Shown piece by piece: positions 11,700 through 23,234 of a stretch of DNA of 64,000 nt. Source of the DNA: Halichoerus grypus (Eukaryota; Chordata; Mammalia; Carnivora; Phocidae); the NCBI RefSeq assembly GCF_964656455.1, contig NC_135714.1:121153631-121217630 (forward strand), given 5' to 3'. A program made the translations under genes and the position numbers. The notes beneath the pieces are model-generated. The model was given only the letters and a program-made list of their open reading frames with translations. It was not told the DNA's origin and searched no databases. How positions within the stretch are numbered: the stretch's first letter is position 1; every line of letters starts with the position of its first letter.

Positions 11700-12130
11700 A
11701 TGACATGCAGATAGATGAAAGACCTTCTCTCAAACGAGAGAAGGCTGTTACGTGGAGCCACAGAGAAGGTTGTACCTGGGGACAGGTGAAAGGAAGCTGG
11801 AGCTATAATGGGAAGCTTACATATGGCAAGCCTGGTGGGGTTACCTAGGTTTCATGAGCTCTCTATGGAAAATTTGAAAAATGTTGGCAGGCTTTGGGGC
11901 AGAGAGGCTGTCCCTAGTTGTCTGGTCCCTGGCCCCACAGTGATTGGGAAGGCTATATAGTGGCCTGGAGCTTGAGAACCCTCCAAAAGAAGTGGCTCGT
12001 ATGCGGCCTTGATCAGCTACTCAAAAACATGCCCTAGTTCCAGCCAGGGCCTCAGAACTAGCTAAAGACAGCATTTAACAAAACAAAACAAAATAAAAAA
12101 AGATGGTACAGCTTATTAGTTTCTGCAAAC
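11700..12130 (+). repeat. Unclassified repeat A, copy 1
   Basis: Shares ordered phrases with 27,680-28,250: GGTTGTACCTGGGGACAGGTG versus GGTTGTCCTTGGGGACATGTG, then AGCAAGCTGGAACTG-like, ATGGCAAG and TTGTCTGGTCCCTGGC. The two copies are clearly related but diverged, as expected for an old interspersed element, perhaps an LTR. No family assigned. Confidence 0.55.
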
Positions 12131-12270
12131 CAGTCAGTGCCCGAGATCGATAATTTAAGATAATTTATAATCCTGCTTATTAATACACCTGGAAAAAAGG
12201 AACATTGCTTAAACTCACACAATATGAGGTAAAGGCCTTTCTCAGTTATTGGCAGATGGACACGGAGATA

Positions 12271-12640
12271 GTGTCTTAGTCAGCTTGGGCTGTCACAGCA
12301 AAAGCCACCAACGGTGCAGCCTAAGCAACAGACATTCGTTTCTCACAGCTCTGGAGGCTGCAAGTCCAAGATCAAGGTCTCAGTGTGGTCTGGCTGTGGT
12401 GAGGACTCTCTTCTCAGCTTGTAGATGGCTACCTGTCCCCTGGGTCCTCACTTGGCAGACGAGAACAAGCTCTCCGGTGTCTCTTCTTATAAAAGCACTA
12501 GTCCCCTCACAAGGACCCTACTCTCATGACCTAATCTAACCTCAGTTACCTCTCCCAAGCCCTATCTTCAAATACCATCCCATTAGCAGGTAGGGCCTCA
12601 ACATATAAACTTTGGGGGGACACAATTCACTCCACAGCAG
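12271..12640 (-). mobile_element. ERVL-MaLR solo LTR (MLT1/MST type), minus
   Basis: Reads GTCTTAGTCAGCTTGGGCTG, TTTCTCACAGCTCTGGAGGC, TGTCTCTTCTTATAAAAGCA, CTCATGACCTAATCTAACC and GGGGGGACACAATTCACTCC in order, which is the reverse complement of the MaLR LTR layout. It is a long-dead endogenous retrovirus-like LTR with no internal coding region next to it. The open frame inside (96 codons) is not a gene. Confidence 0.88.
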
Positions 12641-12779
12641 ACAGCATGCAGCTTTGGATCAACCACCTCAGCCTTCAGTCACAAGTAAATGCAGGACACA
12701 CAGATTCCAAAGTCTCAAAAATTATGTCCAGTAGGCATGACATGTTTTCTTAATTGAATTAAGCTTAAATAGAGGTAAA

Positions 12780-13259
12780 CTTACTACGCAAAAAGATGAA
12801 CACAGTTGGCTTGATGTTCATGCTGCTGGATTCTCACATTTCTTTAGAATGGCCTGCTTGTGGGCCTTACATTGGTTGACATGTGGGAATTTGGCTTTAT
12901 GAACGCTCCCTTTATTGTCAATTGTTAAGGGTGTTTTTCATGCCCAGAGCATTGAACTCTGTGGTACCGGTCTGCCTAGATTGTTTGTAGAAAATATGTT
13001 ATTTGTGGTGAACACCTGCTTTTCCTCTGGGAGTGTGGGATTCTGATAATTGTGGCTAGTAGTGCAGGTAGAGAGTATTTGCATTACCAGCTTCCAATAG
13101 AAACTCTCAGCTCTGTGTCTTAAGTAGGCTTCCCTGGGCAGAAAGACTCCATCCATGTTGCCTTAGCACATTGCTGGAAGAAGAAGCATGTTCTATGTAA
13201 CCCTGGTGAGGAAGAACTTTGGAAGATGTGCCTGGATCCCCCCGGACCCCATGATGAAT
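12780..13259 (+). mobile_element. ERV (probably ERVL) LTR fragment, plus
   Basis: Contains GTGGGAATTTGGCTTTATGA, TTTTTCATGCCCAGAGCATT, CTCAGCTCTGTGTCTTAAG and GAGGAAGAACTTTGGAAGAT followed by GTGCCTGGATCCCCCCGG, as in a mammalian LTR I recognise but cannot name securely. Its 3' end is cut off where a SINE tail begins at 13,260. Non-coding. Confidence 0.6.
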
Positions 13260-13372
13260 CTTTTTTTTTTTCTTTAAAAGATTTATTTATTTATCTCAGA
13301 GAGAGAGAGAGAATGAGAGAGAGAGAGAGAGCACGAGTGGGAAGGGCAGAAGGAGAGAGAACACGAGAATGG
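13260..13372 (-). mobile_element. Can-SINE 3' fragment, minus
   Basis: Poly(T), AAAAGATTTATTTATTTATC and a GA-rich tract, then homology stops before the tRNA-like head. It is a 5'-truncated copy. No clear target-site duplication was found. Confidence 0.8.
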
Positions 13373-13490
13373 TCAGAGGTCACCCAAAGCACATACAAGC
13401 AACAAACTCCAAACCTGACCTCCTGTAGTCTCTCCCTCTTAGGGAATCGATGCCCAACATTTCCGTAGAGAACACCAAAACTAGATTCTT

Positions 13491-13689
13491 TTTTTTTTTT
13501 TTAAAGATTTTATTTATTTATTTGAGAGAGAGAATGAGATAGAGAGAGAGCATGAGAGGGGGGAGGGTCAGAGGGAGAAGCAGACTCCCTGCTGAGCAGG
13601 GAGCCCGATGCGGAACTCGATCCCAGGACTCCAGGATCATGACCTGAGCCGAAGGCAGTCGCTTAACCAACTGAGCCACCCAGGTGCCC
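13491..13689 (-). mobile_element. Can-SINE, minus, full length
   Basis: Poly(T), AAAGATTTTATTTATTTATT, GA-rich stretch, CCCTGCTGAGCAGGGAGCCC, GATCATGACCTGAGCCGAAG and GAGCCACCCAGGTGCCCC. The target-site duplication CCAAAACTAGATTCTT (16 bp) is perfect at 13,475-13,490 and 13,690-13,705. This is a comparatively young insertion. Confidence 0.97.
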
Positions 13690-13904
13690 CCAAAACTAGA
13701 TTCTTAAATATTGTTGCCACTTACAGGGAATAACTTGCTGACTTTGTGCAGACCAGAACGAGAACCAAAGTTGACCATGAACCAGAAATGAAAACAGAAC
13801 AGCATAGGGGAAAACAGCCAGGGGAAAATAAGTCAGCAAAGGTTAAGTTTCTATTGCCACTTTTGATTCACTTTGGAGGAGCAAACTAAAGTAGATACAA
13901 TGTT

Positions 13905-14260
13905 GCTTCAAAGATCCCTTGAAGGTCAGGCTTATACAATCCATAGAGAAAAGCATGCTGAAATATGAGTTATAAGGGAGAAACAGAATAGGTTCATGTC
14001 CTACAGGGCAATAAAGCTATAACCTTTGGAGTTTTCTGACAAAAATCATTTATATCTCTTCCAAATAAAAATTAATGTGTAACTTCACAGAATCTGGGCC
14101 TTAATCAGTGGTATATAGTGAACTCAAACAAAGGTACTTAGATGATACAATTCTTAAGTGAATCTGTTAGGCAGTGTTCCAATATGACATCACAGAGACA
14201 CGTGGTCATTCTTTTGCTCTTTTTTTAAAAATTTAGATATTTTTCCTTATCAAAGTGGTA
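13905..14260. repeat. Segment related to 7.83-8.43 kb
   Basis: AAAGCATGCTGAAATATGAG, GTCCTACAGGGCAATAAAGC, CAGTGTTCCAATATGACATC and the following pyrimidine-rich stretch match, in order, phrases in 7,830-8,430. Divergence is high, so the relationship is old. Confidence 0.5.
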
Positions 14261-15890
14261 ACAAATATATCAATAATAAACAATTGTATAGTTAATAGTA
14301 TACTGAAGAGTATATGAAGTTATAACTGGAAAACAAATTTAAATCAGAAATAAAATTTACTTACGCAAACATAATTCTAACATGAAGAACTTATGCCAAA
14401 AGATCATTTAATTCATTCAAATGAATTAGTTATGTTTATGAAAGGATGGTGCTATATGGATACCTTAGTAACACTGGAATAAAATAATGGGTAATAAATT
14501 TTTCAGGGAGGATATAATCATCCTGTTCATTTTAATTAAATCGATGGAAGAGATTTCTGTTACTTTGAGGTATAAAGAATCATGGAAAAGGATTCTTCAT
14601 AGGTTGAGAATTACAGTTTTGTAAGATTTTTTTTCTGAGAAATAATGGAGATCGTTACTAATGCTATTCACACTTGAGGCTATAATCCGCCTCACCTATG
14701 CCATGCTGCCGTATGACTCCTCAGAAATGAACATAACTTTCAGTTAGTTGTATGCTAGGTAAGATCAAGCCGGAGGGCATGGGAGGAAGAAGAGGTCAAT
14801 GAATATGTTTGACAAAAATAAGGGCTCTGTACTAATGCACTATGGAAGAAAGCTTGATAAAACAAGTGGGCTTATTTAACATTTATGACCCTGGCTATTT
14901 CATAAAATCTCAAGAAATGGAATTGAAGTCTAATAAATTAAAAAAAAAAAAGGACCCTTTGACTTTCCTTGCACCGGATGACAGAGATGAAGGGCTCATC
15001 ACACGTGAGCTGAGCTAGCTACAGCTTGCAAGGAGACTGATACTGCTCTTGTTACTTCCTATACCTAGTTAAGGGCTAGTATCATCTTCCACATTTGACA
15101 GATTGGTCAGAGTGCACTGAGAAAAGATTAGTGGTTTTCAGGAGTTAAGGAGCGGGGATGGAGATGGCAGGAACTGGGCAAAGCTATAATAGGACAACTT
15201 GAGGGCTAGCCGTGGTGTAGGAAATATTCTTAAGTGTAATGATCTTAACAGTCTCTTATGGTTTGTCTCCCTCTCTGGTTTCATCTTGTTTCATTTTTCC
15301 CTCCCTTCCCCTATGATCCTGTGGGACGATACAACTTAAAGGAACTGTTGTAGCTCTGCTTTTGTTTCTCCCTTGACATTGCTTAGGGACAAACAGTGCC
15401 TGTCCTTGAACCTGCTGCTATTCAAAACTCCAGTGGAGCTGTCATCAGAAGTAAATTAATGCTGGATAAGAAACCTTGTAGCTATAAGGATCAGATTAAA
15501 AAAAATATTAAAAAAACCCCAAAAGACCAAGAACTACTTTTAGACAGTCACTTCCCAAACACTTCCCCTATCAAATTTTCCAAGAGCTGATGAATTGCAA
15601 TTTAAAGAGATACTTCTAATACACTTATCTCCAGGAAACGAAAGAATTATTTTGGGGAGGGGTTTCAAAGTGCTTTATTTTTATATTTTTCTTTTAGACC
15701 CTGGGTCTCTCTATCCTAGGTCTTATCTATCCATCATCCATGAGCTCACTGGGGCTCACTAAACTGGAGATGTCTTTCCTCCAACATCTACTGGCCAACA
15801 GTGTAGCTAGTACCTTCATGGAAAAAAGAGCTCACAGGCCAAAATAATAAAACTTTTGAAGACTGCAAAGGTATTTCAGAAGTGTTAAGA
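14261..15890. other. Unassigned DNA
   Basis: No gene or confident repeat. Contains an A-run at about 14,939-14,952. The short frame at 15,396-15,590 has no recognisable domain. Confidence 0.4.
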
Positions 15891-15894
15891 AACA

Positions 15895-16618
15895 AAATCC
15901 AACTGAGGAAATTTGAAGATCTAATTGACTTTATTTAATGATTCATGAATTGGGCACCATCCCATCTGGCAAGCAGAAAGGAGCTCTAAAGAGCTAATAG
16001 AAAATGGAAGATTTTTATAGGCAGAAATGGGCAGAACAAGGAAATAATTAGTAGAAGAAAAGAAAGTTGGTGTTTAAAAAAAAAAATCAGCCTTAAAAAT
16101 TCCCTAAGCACACAAAACCAGTTTAGTCATACCAACAAGGCTTAAATTAAGTTTATTTTACAAGACTAACTTGACCTGGGTCATTTCTGGCTTATGCCTC
16201 TGTTAATTATAAGCAAAACTTGAAATGTTTCCCACGGTTGATACAATGTCATTTTAAAAATTCTAATATTATAACCAATTACTGTGAAAAATAAACAGTC
16301 ACTACCTTCTCACTGTATAAGCTGCTTAGAACGATCTACCTCTGAGCCTCATTCCATGTTTCGGTTTGAGTGCTCCCAGTTTAAAAACTGTCTTTTGGTT
16401 GTTGCAAATTACTACTGTAAGTTTTTATTATTTCTGAACTTTTGACATTTCTTTCTTTCAGGCAATGTCACCTTCCTATGGGAAAAGGGCAGGGGGTCGA
16501 TCATACAGATACCCTCACTTCTGAACAGACAATTCCAGACTGACTAAATAAAAGTCCCACTCCCCTAATGAAGTCTTGCTTTGCTGTAACAGTGGCAAGT
16601 GACTCCATTTCAGGCCTC

Positions 16619-16650
<32 letters not shown>

Positions 16651-16660
16651 AAACAGACGA
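15895..16660 (-). mobile_element. Probable old ERV LTR-like block
   Basis: Begins CCAACTGAGGAAATTTGAAG, then TTTATTTAATGATTCATGAA and GGGCACCATCCCATCTGGCA, and ends with AAAAGTCCCACTCCCCTAAT before a (CTTT)n run. These phrases recall an ERV LTR read in reverse, but I cannot name the family. No coding remnants are adjacent. Confidence 0.4.
16617..16651. repeat. (CTTT)n microsatellite
   Basis: About eight CTTT units with one GTTT interruption. Confidence 0.92.
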
Positions 16661-16799
16661 AAAACAACATATGACATTAAAAATCCCATTAGAGCAAAAG
16701 TAAAAAAAAAAAAAAGAACCAAAAAAGGAAAAGTAGTCTAATAAACATATGAAAAGGGGTAATATGAAACAAGAATAAAATAAGTTTAAAAAAATCTAC

Positions 16800-19340
16800 C
16801 TATATCAATTATGAAAGATCAGTTAGAATAGAGTCATAGAGAAACAAACCTCAAAGAACTAAACAAAATAAAAGATCTCAGCCTGAAAGACCCTAGAAGG
16901 GCAAAGAAAAGAATTGGGGAAAAATTCATACTTTGCCGCACTAAAATGATATGTTTGAATATCAAAGACAAAGAGAAATTTTTGAAAGTTGACAGAAGCA
17001 AAGGTCACATATAGAGGAATAAAAATTGGGTTGATAATATTTTTTAGTAGAAAATGGATGTGAGAAATAATGCAATACTGTCAAAAGTATTGATAAAAAG
17101 AGGCTAGAATGTTATATAAGGCTAAACTCTTGTTAAGTCTTTAGCATCTATTAGAGACTAAAGCCATTTAATTTTATCCTGAAAGCAAACATGAGGTTTC
17201 TGGAACTAAAATCAGAGTTATTACTTAGAGCAGTAACTGTGCTCATACCCCTTTGCCTCAACCCAGAGGCTATGCAAAGAGGCAGACAGCACCTTGCACC
17301 TTTGGGGACCATAGAGGAGGAAACCTGAAATTAGGAATTTGGAAGTTCATTTGGATCAACTGCCACCTTTTCTTCTTAGAGAAGGCGATAAACTTAATCT
17401 CCTGATGTAAACAAATCCTTCTTGGAAGACAAGAGGGAAGCCCCTGGGTTTTTACCTTTTAAACTGTAAAAAAAAAACCTTTCTAGGGGAAAAATAAGGC
17501 AACCATCTTAGCTTATAACCCTCAAAATGGTTTCATGTTTTATCTCCCTTTGAAATGTAAGCATATATCTCTAGGCAAGTAAAAATCTCCATAGAGTTCT
17601 TTCACCATCCTTTCAGTCACGATTAAAATTTCAATGTTTGTCCTTTAACCAAGGATTCTGTTTTCTTCACTCAGAAAGTCCTAGTATGCAGAAACATGAA
17701 AATATTTACTTCTTGACCTCTGTCATTCAAATAGAAGAATATGATAAAAATATTCCCAGACTTTCAACACTTCAGAAATTTGGTACAATAAACCCAGACT
17801 GAAAATAATTTTGGATACAGTTCATGAATAAGAGAAAAGACAAATCCAGGAGATGCTATGAAAGATATATGAAAAAAAAATAACCAAAACCTTGTTAAAA
17901 TTATGTTGTCTTTAAAAATTATTAAATCCAAGAAAAAGGAGAAATAAGTTTATAATAACCAAGAAATGAAAACATGTTAACATGATGAAGGAGGGTTCAA
18001 AATGGTATATAAGCAGCAAAGTATGTAAGAGCTTGCTAAAATTCTTGCCATTAAAAAAAGGTACCAGTCAAAAAGAAACAAAAATAAACTTAGAAACAAT
18101 AGGAAAAACTGAAATAAGAAATTAAAATAACAGACATAACTTCATCAATAATTATAATAAACTTAAATGGATTAAACAACGAATAAAAAATCAAAATAAT
18201 AAGTAAGGGCACCTAGAGCAGAAAAACATTCAGAGAATGAGACTGAAGGTATGTAACAAGACATATCAGACAAATAGTAATCAAAATAAATAAATAGCAA
18301 ATCAGAATGAATAGCAATCAAAAGAAAGTTTGTTTAACTAAATTAATATCAGATAAAATCGATGCTAATATATGAAGTGTTTTATTTGTTTGTTTGTTCG
18401 TTTTGTTTTAGAGAGGGAAAGAGAGGTGGGGGGGGTCAGAGGGAAAGGGAGAGAGAGAATCTTGAGCAGACTCCACACCCAGTGTGTAGCCCAACACGGG
18501 GCTCGATCTCACAACACTGAGATCATGATCCGAGTGGAAATCAATAGTCAGATGCTTAACTAACTGAGCCACCCAAATGCCCCAATATATGAAGTATTAG
18601 TAAAAATAGAGTATCATCTAATAATAAAAGTTTCCATGAACTAGGAAGATACAGCAACTTAAAACATGTATGCAACTAATTTTAAAATGCTGAAATAGAA
18701 CTAAGGGAGAAAGTGATAAATCCACCATCATGGATTTCAGCATATCTCTCTCAATTGATAGATCAAGCACACAAAATAATCAGGAAGTATACAGATCTAA
18801 ACAACATAATTAACAAATTTGAACTCATGTGCATATGTACAGTTTTGCAGCCAACAGTTAAAGAATGCATATTTTTCTCAAGCATATATGGAAGTTTTCT
18901 TACAATAGTTTATTGTAAAGGAGAAAAAGACACCAGTTTCAAAGGTACCACAGATATTATACAGACCATGGATCTAATGACAATACAATTAAATCAGAAG
19001 TTATTTTTTAAAAGATAAAAATTTCCTGTATATTGAAATAAAAAAAAACCCTGCTAAGTAATTCATGATGTGTAAATAAAAGAGTAAGAGAAATATATAA
19101 TTCCTAGAATTGTATGATAATAGAAGATAATGAAAACTTATAAAAAAAAACCTATGGGTTGTGCTCAAAGTGGTCCTTTGAGAGGGATTTGTAATCTTAA
19201 ATATTTATGTTAGAAGAGAAGAAGCATTTAAAATCAGTTGTGCCAATATTCATTTTTAGAATTTAGAAAATGAATACTAGATCAATCCAAAGAAAATGGA
19301 AACAAAATTAAAACAAGAGTTGTGATTAATGAAAACAAAG
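16800..19340 (+). mobile_element. Decayed old L1 (L1M-type), plus, ORF1 end to ORF2 endonuclease region
   Basis: Sequence resembling the L1 stretch 'gacaaagagaaa..ttgaaag..agcagaagc..' at about 16,965 is followed further on by ORF2-like phrases: ACATAACTTCATCAATAATT, AAACTTAAATGGATTAAACA, TATGCAACTAATTTTAAAAT, GATAAATCCACCATCATGG, CTCTCTCAATTGATAGA and AAACCTATGGGTTGTGCTCA. The 101-codon frame at 18,713-19,018 is a broken remnant of the ORF2 endonuclease part. Stops and deletions are frequent, so the element is inactive. A Can-SINE interrupts it. Confidence 0.7.
18379..18583 (-). mobile_element. Can-SINE inside old L1, minus
   Basis: TTTATTTGTTTGTTTGTTCG tail, GA-rich stretch, CTGAGATCATGATCCGAGTG and head complement GAGCCACCCAAATGCCCC. 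The 12-bp target-site duplication AATATATGAAGT is perfect (18,367-18,378 and 18,584-18,595) and shows the SINE arrived after the L1. Confidence 0.95.
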
Positions 19341-20065
19341 GTGGTATTTTAACTAGAATGTGATTACAAAGAAAACATATCAAACAGAAGGAAACCTAAT
19401 GACCTAAAAGATGGAAAGAACTTTTCTCTCCACCTTTCTCTCACTCAGGAAAATTGATTCCACTTCACCTTTCCCTTCAATGTCAGCTCTCCCCTCTGCT
19501 GCCACACAAAATGTGAGAACCATCTTATGACAAAGTAAAATCAAGGGAAGTCAAAGGCACCCATCCACAGAGCACCCACAGACCTCCTGTGGGAATCACT
19601 CCGTGTGAGGGTTTAATTTGCCCATGCATTGCCTCATTTTTGCAAAGGAAAATTAAATTTGGAGAAATAAAAATTATTAAACACAAGCACTCAAAAAAAT
19701 AGACACACTGGGCCTGAGCCGTCTAGCAAAGGAGGTCATGATGTACACCATCCTCCTTCAGCCTTTGCCGGCAATATACTCTCATCATTGAGCAGGATTC
19801 TTACACTCTCCAAAGAGCAGACCTCTTTTTATGGGAGCTAAGGAAAGATTTTAACTTAGATTTCCATATCTTTAATTTGTGTTAAATCTAAACCTTGGCA
19901 GACTTCCTTATTTTCCACCCAATTAATGCATTACATGGTTCAGTAGCTCTGACTTCACCTTGGCACCCTGATTATGGTAATGTGAACATTGGCTCATACT
20001 ACCGTTCATAAGTGTCCTGTTCTGTGTTGGATCCAAATGTCAGAAAAGGTCTCACATTGTTGGGG
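19341..20065. other. Unassigned DNA
   Basis: No gene or repeat recognised. Confidence 0.4.
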
Positions 20066-20069
20066 GGGA

Positions 20070-20110
<41 letters not shown>

Positions 20111-20150
20111 TGTTTATCTATCATCTATCTACCTATCTACATGTATATGT
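20070..20150. repeat. (GT)n plus (TATC)n compound microsatellite
   Basis: About 19 GT dinucleotides (20,071-20,109) followed within 10 bases by imperfect CTATCATCTATC units to about 20,150. Confidence 0.95.
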
Positions 20151-20321
20151 GTAAGTATATATACATAAACAAAATGATGTACTCTGACCCAGGAAGAGTG
20201 ATGACTAAGCACCAGGAGTTAATTGTTCTTTGCACACACTAGGGAAATCAGGGAGGAAATAGTCTTCCCCCCCCACCTTTTTTTTTGGACAGTCTGGGAT
20301 TATTTAGGATGAAACTGTTTT

Positions 20322-20415
20322 GGCTCAGTAGTTCCCAAACTTGCTCTTCACTAAAAGTCACCTAAGTGTTAGTTAAAAATACAGATTCCTAGGCCTTCCC
20401 TAGAGTTCTAAGGTT
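20322..20415 (+). mobile_element. MER5-type (hAT-Charlie) DNA transposon fragment
   Basis: CAGTAGTTCCCAAACTTGCT, AAAGTCACCTAAGTGTTAG and ACAGATTCCTAGGCC match the left half of the MER5A layout. A non-autonomous DNA-transposon relic with no coding capacity. An A/T-rich piece resembling a SINE tail follows. Confidence 0.65.
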
Positions 20416-20469
20416 TTATTTTTATTTATTTTATTTTTCAAAATTTATTTATTTGAAAGAGATTAGCAT

Positions 20470-20655
20470 ACTTCTATTCATCAACCTCTCTAAGCCTTGT
20501 ATTTTTTACCTGAAATATGGAGATAACATTAATAATAACATCTACCTCCAAGGCATTTTTAGAGAATGCAATAAACTAATGCCTACAAAACACTTATCAT
20601 AAAACTTAGAACACAGTAAGCCTACAACAGTGTTAGCTGCAATCATTATTATTTT
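20470..20655 (-). mobile_element. MIR fragment, minus
   Basis: Phrases CAACCTCTCTAAGCCTTG, TACCTGAAATATGGAGATAA, ATCTACCTCCAAGGCATT and GAACACAGTAAGCCTACAAC follow the order of the MIR core read in reverse. Confidence 0.75.
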
Positions 20656-20714
20656 ATATAACAATCTTTTGCTTGCTTTATGTGATAGATTATTTAGAAA
20701 AATGTCATTATTCT

Positions 20715-21212
20715 CCTTCCTGTACTAAGCCTCAATGCAATGTGGCTTTGCAGCAACTCCCATGAAGAGATGAAACCTATTGTCCATACACTTGAACCCA
20801 GGATGCTCTTATCAATTGTTCTGACCAACAGAATGGGACAGCAGAAGTGAAGTTCTGCTAGTCTTGAGTCTAGGCTTCAAGAGACCTCGGGCACTTCCAT
20901 TCTATAAATGGGAAGCTTGCTCTAGCCCGCTGGAGGGGAGGTTGGGAGATCATATGGACCAGCCCAGTCAGCCAGGTATCTCAGCCCTGGTCCCAGAGAT
21001 GTATGGAGCCCAGTCAAGGATCAGCAGTGTGCTAACCAACCCCCAGCCAGTTGGAGACAAATGTGAGTCAAGTAAGTTAGCCCAGCTGAAAGCAACAGAA
21101 TCACCCAACTGCTCAAAAAACTTATGAGGAATAATAAGTTGAGACTGTTTTAAGGTAGTAAGTTTTGGGGTAATTTGTTACACAGGCATAAATAACTGAT
21201 ACATCTACTATA
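20715..21212 (+). mobile_element. MaLR LTR (MLT1-like), plus
   Basis: GGCTTCAAGAGACCTCGGGC, GGGAAGCTTGCTCTAGCC, GGGAGATCATATGGACCAG and the 3' end GTAGTAAGTTTTGGGGTAAT then TTGTTACACAGGCATAAAT match the internal order and terminus of MLT1-type LTRs. The 87-codon frame inside is not a gene. Confidence 0.75.
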
Positions 21213-21780
21213 TGCCGGTTACTAGAAGATGTATTAGAGATGCAAAGATAAATGTGTTCAAAAAATAATTTTGGAATGTCTACGATTTGCCATGCACTAT
21301 TCTAGGCACTTGAGACATATCACTAAACAAATTAGACAAAAATCCTTTCCCCAAGGAAAATGATAAGCAATAAATGTTATAAGTAAATATATTGAATAGG
21401 ATGTTAGATGGTGACAAGTGCTGTGGGGAGAAAAAAAGGTAAGAAAAAGTAGAACCAGTAGGAGGGATCCAGAATACAGGACACTGTGGGTAGAAATCAG
21501 ACTGCAGTATTTAATGCAGTGGTCTGATGAGGTCTTTGTTGAGGAGAAAGTTGAATAAAAATTTGAAAAAAATTAAAAAGAACAGAATGTTTCCAAGTAG
21601 ATCAAGGAGATAGAGTGAATTCCATTTTTTCCCTAAAGTGGAAAAAAATGACCAGAAATTTTGGCTAACAGATACTAGGGCAGTGTGGCTGAAGCAGGAA
21701 ACACAAGGTAGGACATGTGAATTGGCCTATAAGAAAGCATCAAGGAAAGCTTCCTGGAGGAGGTGACATGAGCTCAATTC
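21213..21780 (+). repeat. Unclassified ancient dispersed repeat (4.69-kb type), copy
   Basis: GCCATGCACTATTCTAGGCA, ACAAATTAGACAAAAATCC, GGATGTTAGATGGTGACAAG and GCTTCCTGGAGGAGGTGACA reproduce the order of the same family seen at 4.69-6.05 kb. Confidence 0.6.
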
Positions 21781-21789
21781 TTCCACTTA

Positions 21790-22500
21790 ACATGAAGTTT
21801 TAAAGATTCATCCACGGTATAGCATGTATCCATACATACCACATTGTATCTATCCATTTATCAGTTGATAGATATTTGGGTTTTTTTTTTTTTTTTATTA
21901 TGTTATGTTAATCACCATACATTACATCATTAGTTTTTGATGTAGTGTTCCACGATTCATTGTTTGCATGTAACGCCCAGTGCTCCATGCAGAACGTGCC
22001 CTCCTTAATACCCATCCTCCCACCCCCCTCCCCTCTAGAACCCTCAGTTTGTTTTTCAGAATCCAGAGTAAGACTGTTGAATCACAGACCTGTACCTCTG
22101 AAACAAATAATACATTATATGTTAAAAAAAAGAAGAAGATAGCAGGAGGGGAAGAATGGGTTGTTTTTTATCTAATCTCTCCCTCCTATACCCTGAGTAC
22201 CTCTCTCCATCGCCCTGGCTAAATCCTATACTTGCTTCAACATTGAGCATCATTTTACATTCCCATTAGCAGTATATGAGGGTTCCAGTTGTCCACATCC
22301 TCACCAACACTCATTATGTCTTTTTTGTTATAGTCATCTTTAGTGTGTGTGAAGTGATATTTCAGTGAGGTTTTGATTTGCATTTCCCCACTGGGTAATG
22401 ACATTGGGCATATTTTCATGTACTTATTGACTATTTGTCTACCTTTTTTTGGAGGCATATCTATTCATATCCTTTGCCCATTTTTAAACTTCCAGTCTCT
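21790..22500 (-). mobile_element. Older L1 3' portion, minus, split by a younger L1
   Basis: Left part TATCCATTTATCAGTTGATA and right parts TATATGAGGGTTCCAGTTGT, CACATCCTCACCAACACTC, TTTTGATTTGCATTTCCCC and ATATCCTTTGCCCATTTTT are the end of ORF2 read in reverse. It is diverged and inactive, with a younger L1 insertion at 21,881-22,158. Confidence 0.82.
21881..22158 (-). mobile_element. Young carnivore L1 3' end with inverted 5' part (twin-priming type)
   Basis: Poly(T) and TTATGTTAATCACCATACAT to TTTGTTTTTCAGAATCCA (21,881-22,066) read as the L1 3' UTR in reverse. From about 22,068 to 22,158 the next L1 segment appears in forward sense (TAAGACTGTTGAATCACAG to GCAGGAGGGGAAGAATG), matching the complement of 63,592-63,690. 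About 45 bases expected between the two parts are missing. This is the standard outcome of twin priming with junction loss. Confidence 0.88.
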
Positions 22501-22881
22501 TAAACACTCCATTTGGTATTGCCTGGATTCCTGCTTGGATCTCAACTTACATGTATCACAGGACCATCCAGATTTATAGAACATGCCATACTTCAAGGCA
22601 TATACATAAATTTAGTGAAAGATTTAGGGCAAGCCACTATTGTTACTTGTACAAACAAAAAGAAAATAATTTCCATATTACTACATGGACCTCAGTAATT
22701 TCTTTTGAATTAAGGCTGTATCTCAACATGGTCTCTTAACTATCTACTTTTATTTGAATTATTTATTCCTAGGCCATCCTAAAAGCACAAGACTAGGTAC
22801 TTCAAAGTCACAAGTCACAGGAAGTGGAATTTTAGGGTTTCAATTTTGTCAATGCAAGCTTTACCAGCAAGCTTTAAAAAA
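22501..22881. other. Unassigned DNA
   Basis: No repeat or gene recognised. Confidence 0.35.
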
Positions 22882-22894
22882 CCTTGATAGTCTG

Positions 22895-23115
22895 GGGGCA
22901 CCTGGGTGGCTCAGGCAGTTAAGTGTCTGCCTTCAGCTCAGGTCATGATCTTGGGGTCCTAGGATCGAGCCCCGCATTGGGCACCCTGCTCAGCGGGGAG
23001 TCTGCCTCTCCCATTCCCTCTGCTGCTCCCCCTACTTGTGATCTCTCTTTCTGTCAAATAAATAAAAATAATCTTAAAAAAATTAAAATTTAAATTAAAA
23101 AAAATAAGTAAGAAG
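22895..23115 (+). mobile_element. Can-SINE, plus, long A-rich tail
   Basis: Head GGGGGCACCTGGGTGGCTCA, complete body and an AAATAAAAATAATCTTAAAA tail. Flanks CCTTGATAGTCTG (22,882-22,894) and CCTTGACAGTCTG (23,116-23,128) form a target-site duplication with one mismatch. Confidence 0.96.
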
Positions 23116-23234
23116 CCTTGACAGTCTGAATGAGAAAAGCTGTAGATGAGATTGAAGATGGGCTCTTTTTGTCAAAATAATTGAGATTTTGTTAAGACCA
23201 AGCAGTTCCAATAAAGTTTAGGTTTGAAGCCACA

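Noticed and set aside
12249..12539. 96-codon plus frame
   Set aside because: Lies inside a MaLR LTR read antisense.
18713..19018. 101-codon plus frame
   Set aside because: A decayed remnant of L1 ORF2, not a host gene; surrounding L1 sequence is full of stops and gaps.
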